Positions 59,001 through 64,000 of a stretch of DNA of 64,000 bases are shown one piece after another. A program made the translations under genes and the position numbers. The first letter of the stretch is position 1. Every line of letters begins with the position of its first letter. Below the pieces are notes generated by a model. That model was not told where the DNA came from and ran no database searches. It was given only the letters and a program-made list of their open reading frames with translations. The stretch lies in contig NW_019091355.1 of NCBI RefSeq assembly GCF_001949145.1, forward strand, positions 1,821,107 to 1,885,106. The letters run 5' to 3'. Origin of the DNA: Acanthaster planci (Eukaryota; Echinodermata; Asteroidea; Valvatida; Acanthasteridae).

Positions 59001-59172
59001 CCATAACCAGGAAATACACTAACCTATAAAAAAAAGCATTAATGTTGACTGGTTGCAAATCCTTTCAGGGACTCTGTGATTTATTTGGATCATGACTGAT
59101 TCCATCACTGGTTTGAAAATTGTACTTACCCAACATAGCGAGCACATCCGTAAACCAATTTACAAGGAACAT
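56066..59172 (-). CDS. SAR1: COPII small GTPase SAR1
   Basis: Five coding exons (59172-59130, 57770-57651, 57353-57184, 56924-56793, 56179-56066) give 192 aa; the human proteins have 198. SAR1 loads with GTP at the ER, inserts its N-terminal amphipathic helix into the membrane and recruits Sec23/24 to start COPII vesicles. The helix is [15 protein letters not shown]. The P-loop is GLDNAGKTT (27-35), Thr51 lies in switch 1 (HVPTLHPTSE), DLGGHEQ holds the catalytic His74, and GNKID (128-132) reads the guanine. The C-terminus [20 protein letters not shown] is typical. There is no lipidation site, as expected. SAR1A and SAR1B cannot be told apart, because invertebrates usually have one gene. Confidence 0.98.
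57771..59129 (-). other. SAR1 intron between coding exons 1 and 2
   Basis: A 1.36-kb intron with the 98-bp MITE at 57931-58028. Nothing else is supported. The smaller SAR1 introns (56180-56792, 56925-57183, 57354-57650) show no feature. Confidence 0.6.
57931..58028. mobile_element. 98-bp MITE, copy 2
   Basis: It is the same element as at 1912-2008, in the same orientation, with more diverged ends. It lies in the SAR1 intron between coding exons 1 and 2. Confidence 0.6.
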
Positions 59173-59200
59173 GATGAACTTCTGATTTTAAGCCTCCGAT

Positions 59201-62022
59201 CTTAAAACAGACAGGAAAATACAAATAAGGAATATTATATGCAACTAAAGGCTAAGGGAGATTTGTTGCAACAGAAAACCGTGGGGGGCCCTAAAACTAA
59301 ATTTAGCTCAATCCATGAAAATCCTTTAAAATCCCTCTGAAATTCCTGTCATTATGTTGAGGCAGCGCTAATGGTACGTTGGAGCATTATGATTTCACAT
59401 TTAATCAATGTATAAATTTATGCATGGCACACCCTGAACAACCCAACGTTAAATCCAAGACCTTGAAACAATGCCTCCTTCACAATCAGCCCCACTTTTT
59501 GCAATTCAGGCTCAATCATACAAAATTGTCCAAAACTGCCCCAGAGGATTTTGGAGGACTGAGGATGGTAAGGGTTAAGAGAGTACATGTACATCTGTGA
59601 ACAAGATTGTTTTTAAATTACTTAAAAAAATACAAAATCATTTTTAAAAATCACGTTAAAGAAACCTTAAGTTCTTTTGGGTATTTGAAATGAAGAAATG
59701 GCTGAATTTAATATACTGATACCTTTAAGACACTTCCCACACAACCAAAATTGGGTCATTTTGTGTATAATGTTTCTCTTTACACTTATTTGACTTGTAC
59801 ATGTGCGCCACCTGATATACGTACATGTACACCACTCTCCATTTTGTATGACAGCACGTACATGTATTCATGGAATTCAATAGCCATTCCCTGTAAAGCA
59901 GTAATGCCAAATACCGGTATTATGGAAAGCAGTATTGCCAGATATCATGAAACTTGGAACACCAAAGATGTGTACTTATTCAATAAAGCCTCTCAACATG
60001 TTACATAAGGCATGTCATGTGTGAGCAAGTACAGGAGTTTTATCCCAATTGAAGAAGCAAGACACTGATCTTTAATCATCTTATCTAACAATTGAAATTT
60101 GCATAAACAGTTTGTTCATACCAAGAGTTTGTGGTATTTCAGCAGGTAACTGGACTTAGAAAACTTTGGTGTTTGATTAGAAATAAACAGTTCAACATAT
60201 ATGTACAATAAACTTAACACCAGCAGTCAGCACTTGGTCCATTAGTAATTACATGGCATCATGTCTTGAACTTCAAAAACCAAAAGCCTTCTGGACAACT
60301 TATACAAAGATCGACTTCCACAAAAATTAATTTGAATAAAAATCTGATATTATAAATTTTTTTTTAAATCGTGATTTTTTATCTACCCTGTCTGTGAAGT
60401 TTCAAAATAATCTACACAGGGTTTCTTATTATCGTTAGTGGGACATGCACAGTGCTGGCAACACACCACCAGCAAAGATCCAATGTTAACAGGCACACTG
60501 TGCTTGATGCAGATGCTATGTTTACTTAGCTCACAATGTCAATAAAGACTACTTTGAGTGATGTAACAGTAATCCATCTTACTCAGTTTTAAATAGCGCG
60601 GAATTTAACTTTCTTATTGGTTACATCTTTTTTACCATGCTTATGGTTTCAGATGTTTATATCAAACAATAATTCCACCTGGAGGCTGTGCAAATCACGT
60701 ATGTCAATGATAATGTACAAGTACCACTAAGTAGTAGACAGAACTAAATACAAGTCCCTTGACAAGGGCCTTATCTGCTCAAAAAATGGCAAAACTTACA
60801 GGGAGGAATTTTACTTGATCTAAAAGTAACCAGTCTGAGAAAGGTTTTACTTTAACACCCTTACCAAAATCAGTTTGAAATCGCAAAATCTACCAAAATA
60901 ACTATCCAGTTGTGTTCAGAATTATACAAATGCTTGGTAAAACCTTCAGTTTTAAGACTTTCATCAGGAAGGATGGAAGTAAGTTCTGATTTTCTGTGTC
61001 AGATGTACATGTACTTGGCACTCTATGGTAACTTCGAAGTGTTCATGGGCAGAGCTACTTTCTGCCCAATTTTTCACTGGGGAAAGAGTTCCATATACGG
61101 ATGCCGCTCGATGCCCTGTGCACAAACCCTACGAGACTGGTCTGAAACTTTCTAAGTGTTTTCTAAGTAAACGACTTGGTATTTTCCCTCCTAAATTGAA
61201 CTTTTCTGGACACATTTTCGCTTTCTGACGGCTAATAGGTCACCGTACAAAATAATTACTGGCATCCGTACATGGAACTCTTTCCTTCCCAGGATTTACC
61301 GAAATAAATCTGGAAATAAAAGCTTGTGCCATGCATATAAGGATTTCGGTGCTCCTGACCAATTCTGGTAGGAAGCATTAAACTGTAGGTAAATTTGGAA
61401 AGAGTTCCATGTATAGGTCTACAGTATACATGGACGTACAACACTTTACGCCACTGTCATGACTGTCAGTAGAGGGCACATATCACAACAGGGACTGTCC
61501 CTAGATTTGGAAAATTCCCTTTACTTGGGGAAAACATCAGTCCCCCAAAAAGAATGTCCCCCTAAAAGGGACTTTTTCCCCAAGTCGTTGGGATCAAAAA
61601 TAACCATGCACTATAGTATTAAAGTATTATCATTTTTTTTCCGTCCACGACTAAATTAGATCATGAAGATCGGCCCATGTATTATATGATTATGACAATA
61701 GCTCAATGACGATAATTTGTCATGATTATAGGCACATGCCTCCCTGCTGTATAGTTACGATGAATGTAGCCTTGTTTGCTAGGCGAGTACAAAACTACAT
61801 GCCATGGACATGATGCACATACATCGTGGCATATTGATAGAAACCATCTGACATGTTTGACATGATGGACGACCGGACCCGTACGTGCGTGAGGCACGAC
61901 ACGTCATGACCGTGACACCGTCTTGATAGTCGGCTACCAATCGTCAGATCGTTGCTATACCCATTCTTAAGGCACTGTTTCACACCCTACGCAACAGTTA
62001 GGCGAATAACAAGAATACTTAC
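59201..62022 (-). other. SAR1 intron 1
   Basis: This is a 2.8-kb intron, if the 62023 donor is right. It contains a half copy of the TTAGGGTTA palindrome near 59530-59578 and a full MITE at 61081-61285 with a related end at 61397. No coding exon is supported. Confidence 0.5.
61081..61285. mobile_element. 205-bp MITE with GGAAAGAGTTCCAT termini
   Basis: The 25-bp terminal inverted repeats GGAAAGAGTTCCATATACGG and GGAAAGAGTTCCATGTACGG (each continuing ATGCC) differ at one position. There is no coding capacity. A third related end lies at 61397-61417. Target duplication is unclear. Confidence 0.8.
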
Positions 62023-62150
62023 CGATGTTAACAAAATAATGCGCGGCCGAACACTAAAACTATACTGATAATACTAACATTAGAGCAGAGTGTTTTGAGA
62101 TCTAGAAGGCACCCGAGACCACTGAAATGAAGTCTGCGAAATTTACGTCA
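61900..62150. promoter_or_regulatory. Candidate bZIP sites around SAR1 first exon
   Basis: CACGTCA at 61900-61906 is the reverse of TGACGTG, the core bound by XBP1/CREB3-type factors. TTACGTCA at 62143-62150 is CRE-like. Both lie within about 130 bp of the proposed first exon. COPII genes are known targets of such factors in animals; use here is inference. Confidence 0.3.
62023..62090 (-). other. Probable 5' UTR exon of SAR1
   Basis: The coding exon begins after an acceptor ttttaag|ATCGG at 59200, with only 28 nt of leader, so an upstream noncoding exon is needed. A consensus donor ATCG|gtaagt at 62023 on the minus strand, next to GC-rich GCGCGGCCG sequence, is the best candidate. The 5' edge (about 62090) is a guess. 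Confidence 0.5.
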
Positions 62151-63388
62151 TTAAAAAAGGCACCCGACCTTTTTATCAAAGAATGCGTACCATTGGCTAG
62201 TTGGAATTCATAATTTAATAGTAAAATTCCCCCTTGTCAATTTTAAATACTCCGTATCTTAAAACAAATACGTAAAAACAAAATCAATATAGATTTTCTG
62301 AAATATCAGATGAATATAGTCTATTCACGCGACGAATTTTGTACAATAAAACGGCGTTTTGCAGTTCAAAGTCTGACCAATAGTGACAGTCAATGAGTCT
62401 ATTTTGGATAAACGATCGGCTCACTGATCGGGAAACCACTATGAAAAAAACAACGGGTGCTATCAAAAGCGAGATAAGCGGGAGCTGAAAAGGTGTGGGC
62501 TTTACATCACGGCAACAAAGTTAACAGTTAACTTCTTGTTGCAAAGCGGAAAGCTCCAAAAATATGTGACTCAGGATTCTTACCTTTGAAACAGTGTAGA
62601 ATAAATGTAAAACACATTACATCAGTGAATGGGTGTAATCGGTACATGTACCGTTGACCCATGAGTGCGATATCGCCTGCCAAATATGAGAACATTTCAG
62701 AAAGGCCTAGGCCGCTTTAGTACTTCAACTGGAAAAATTGAGATTGACAACCAAGTTAACAGCCTTGTGTTTCCCTGACAAAAAAGGCTGTGCAATTGAC
62801 ACTCAAAACAACATTACTTTGTCTATATTTGGGGGGGCGGTATTATTATTTTTTTTTATCTTAACACCTTTGTTTCTTGACCAGGGTGTATCAAAGATTT
62901 TCAAAAGGGGACAGGGGTATTTTTAGGGTCACGGCCGTAAAATTAGGGGGGCTGGGTAACTGGAAGCATAACTGTTGTTTGTACGCTTTATCACATCTAT
63001 GGGGCCTGGGTCGCTCCCTTTTTTCTTCCCTCAACCTCTTTTCTTCTCTCTTTTTTTAATCTATGGCGAAAAAAGGGGCGCGCCCCCACCCCTGATCCAC
63101 CCCTGTTGACAGTGTTACGGTTTTCAAGATTTAAAATGTACATGTATTTAACACAACCGTATCGTGTAAATGTATTTGCGGAAGTTTTAAAGGCAAATCA
63201 ATAATGCAAAAGTCTATCATCGGGCGAATCATTTCACATCAGAGCTAGTGCAACATGGATCGAAGCTTGGAGACAGCATATTCCCGCTTAAAAGTCGTGG
63301 AACTTTTATCTATCATGTCTACACCTGGTGTTAACAGCAAGTGTATGATTTAACGAAAGAAAGCTGGCAAACAACCATGAACACTTAC

Positions 63389-63476
63389 CGTGACTCCAGC
63401 CTTGAAAGGCAGTAAGCCAGCCAACTTTTCCAGAGCAATATTCGCGCTTGAGTCTTGGATGTTTGTGCCTTGGGTT
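63389..63476 (-). other. Candidate exon of unknown gene or alternative SAR1 leader
   Basis: A consensus donor CACG|gtaagt at 63389 and an acceptor-like cttcag at 63477 frame 88 nt open in all three minus-strand frames; one reads QDSSANIALEKLAGLLPFKA. It could be an alternative noncoding SAR1 first exon or an exon of a gene extending right. No homology is recognised. Confidence 0.3.
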
Positions 63477-63586
63477 CTGAAGTTTGCCAATTTTCCCGAA
63501 GTATTACATGTATATGATTTTTAGCTTTATTTTTTTGTTGAGGGTTTACCAGTTATTAGACAAATAAGCAAATCAATAACTAAATA

Positions 63587-63630
63587 TGGTGACCACGTAT
63601 TGGTGACCACGTATTGATTTGGTGACCACG
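63587..63630. repeat. GGTGACCACG triplet repeat
   Basis: Three copies of GGTGACCACGT lie 14 and 19 bases apart. They sit between the candidate exon at 63389-63476 and CpG-containing, promoter-like sequence near 63750. Confidence 0.7.
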
Positions 63631-64000
63631 TCTTTTCTTGCGACGTTGGCAAGTCAGCACGTTGCGAAAGGTATACACAGAAGTGGGTCCCCCGTGAAGT
63701 CCAACTTTGAGGTATTTTTAGAACTGCCACGTTGAAAATGCCGGTCATTACGCATGCTCAGAACTGGGCGATGACGATGGGTTTTCCTTCAATGGCGACC
63801 ATCACATTTGTGGAATTCGCACTAGGAAGAGTAAAATTTACGCAATGTTTTGTACTTTAGGTAGACACTTTCTGATGAGTCTTTTACTCTTTTGACTAGA
63901 TTAACGATTTTTGTCATATTTTAGCTATAAGTGCGTCGTGTAAATGTCAGAAAATATTAATGAAATACGTAAAATTGCACCTTTCTTTGGATTGGCAGTT

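Larger units (their letters stand above)
62091..64000. other. Right-end sequence upstream of SAR1
   Basis: It includes a T/G-rich low-complexity stretch around 62820-63070, the candidate exon at 63389, the GGTGACCACG repeat and an ATGGCGACC context at 63793 that resembles a YY1-type promoter site and could start a plus-strand gene. Otherwise nothing recognisable. Confidence 0.4.

Noticed and set aside
1-64000. CRISPR, operon, prophage or other prokaryotic system
   Set aside because: All confident genes are intron-containing animal genes; no spaced identical direct repeats or polycistronic layout occur.

Overview
The window looks like nuclear DNA of a marine invertebrate, most likely an echinoderm or another ambulacrarian. 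The genes are animal genes broken by many short exons with canonical GT-AG junctions. The introns are AT-rich and full of the palindrome GTACATGTAC, tRNA-derived SINEs and small MITEs. The phylum is an inference from repeat style and protein likeness. No virus, toxin, CRISPR array or bacterial system is present.

Four protein-coding genes can be rebuilt exon by exon with matching splice phases. (1) A large minus-strand gene runs from 40372 to beyond the left edge. It starts with an ALP/Enigma/ZASP-type PDZ domain, continues through a long proline-rich region with repeated tryptophan-proline motifs, and reaches a sorbin-homology (SoHo) domain at 6638-5909. This PDZ plus SoHo combination is the most unusual thing in the window. 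Any SH3 exons would lie outside it. (2) PBLD, a PhzF-family protein, lies on the plus strand at 40839-45277 in 8 exons (310 aa) and starts head-to-head with gene 1. (3) POLB, DNA polymerase beta, lies on the minus strand at 50913-46800 in 9 exons (337 aa), tail-to-tail with PBLD. (4) SAR1, the COPII GTPase, lies on the minus strand at 59172-56066 in 5 coding exons (192 aa), with a likely 5' UTR exon ending at 62023.

Layout: 1-5.9 kb is probably intron of gene 1 with two weak candidate exons. 5.9-25.0 kb holds twelve of its exons. 25.0-40.3 kb is one giant intron that splits the PDZ domain. 40.37-40.84 kb is a shared promoter region. 40.8-45.3 kb is PBLD, 46.8-50.9 kb is POLB, 51-56 kb is intergenic sequence or SAR1 3' UTR rich in minisatellites, 56-62 kb is SAR1, and 62-64 kb is promoter-like sequence.

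The genes do not form a pathway. Gene 1 is expected to act in actin-anchoring structures (Z-discs, adhesions), POLB in base-excision repair, SAR1 in ER export, and PBLD in small-molecule or unknown metabolism. Vertebrate ALP-type PDLIM genes sit next to SORBS genes in three paralogous places (PDLIM1/SORBS1, PDLIM2/SORBS3, PDLIM3/SORBS2). A single gene joining those two N-terminal modules therefore bears directly on how those pairs arose.
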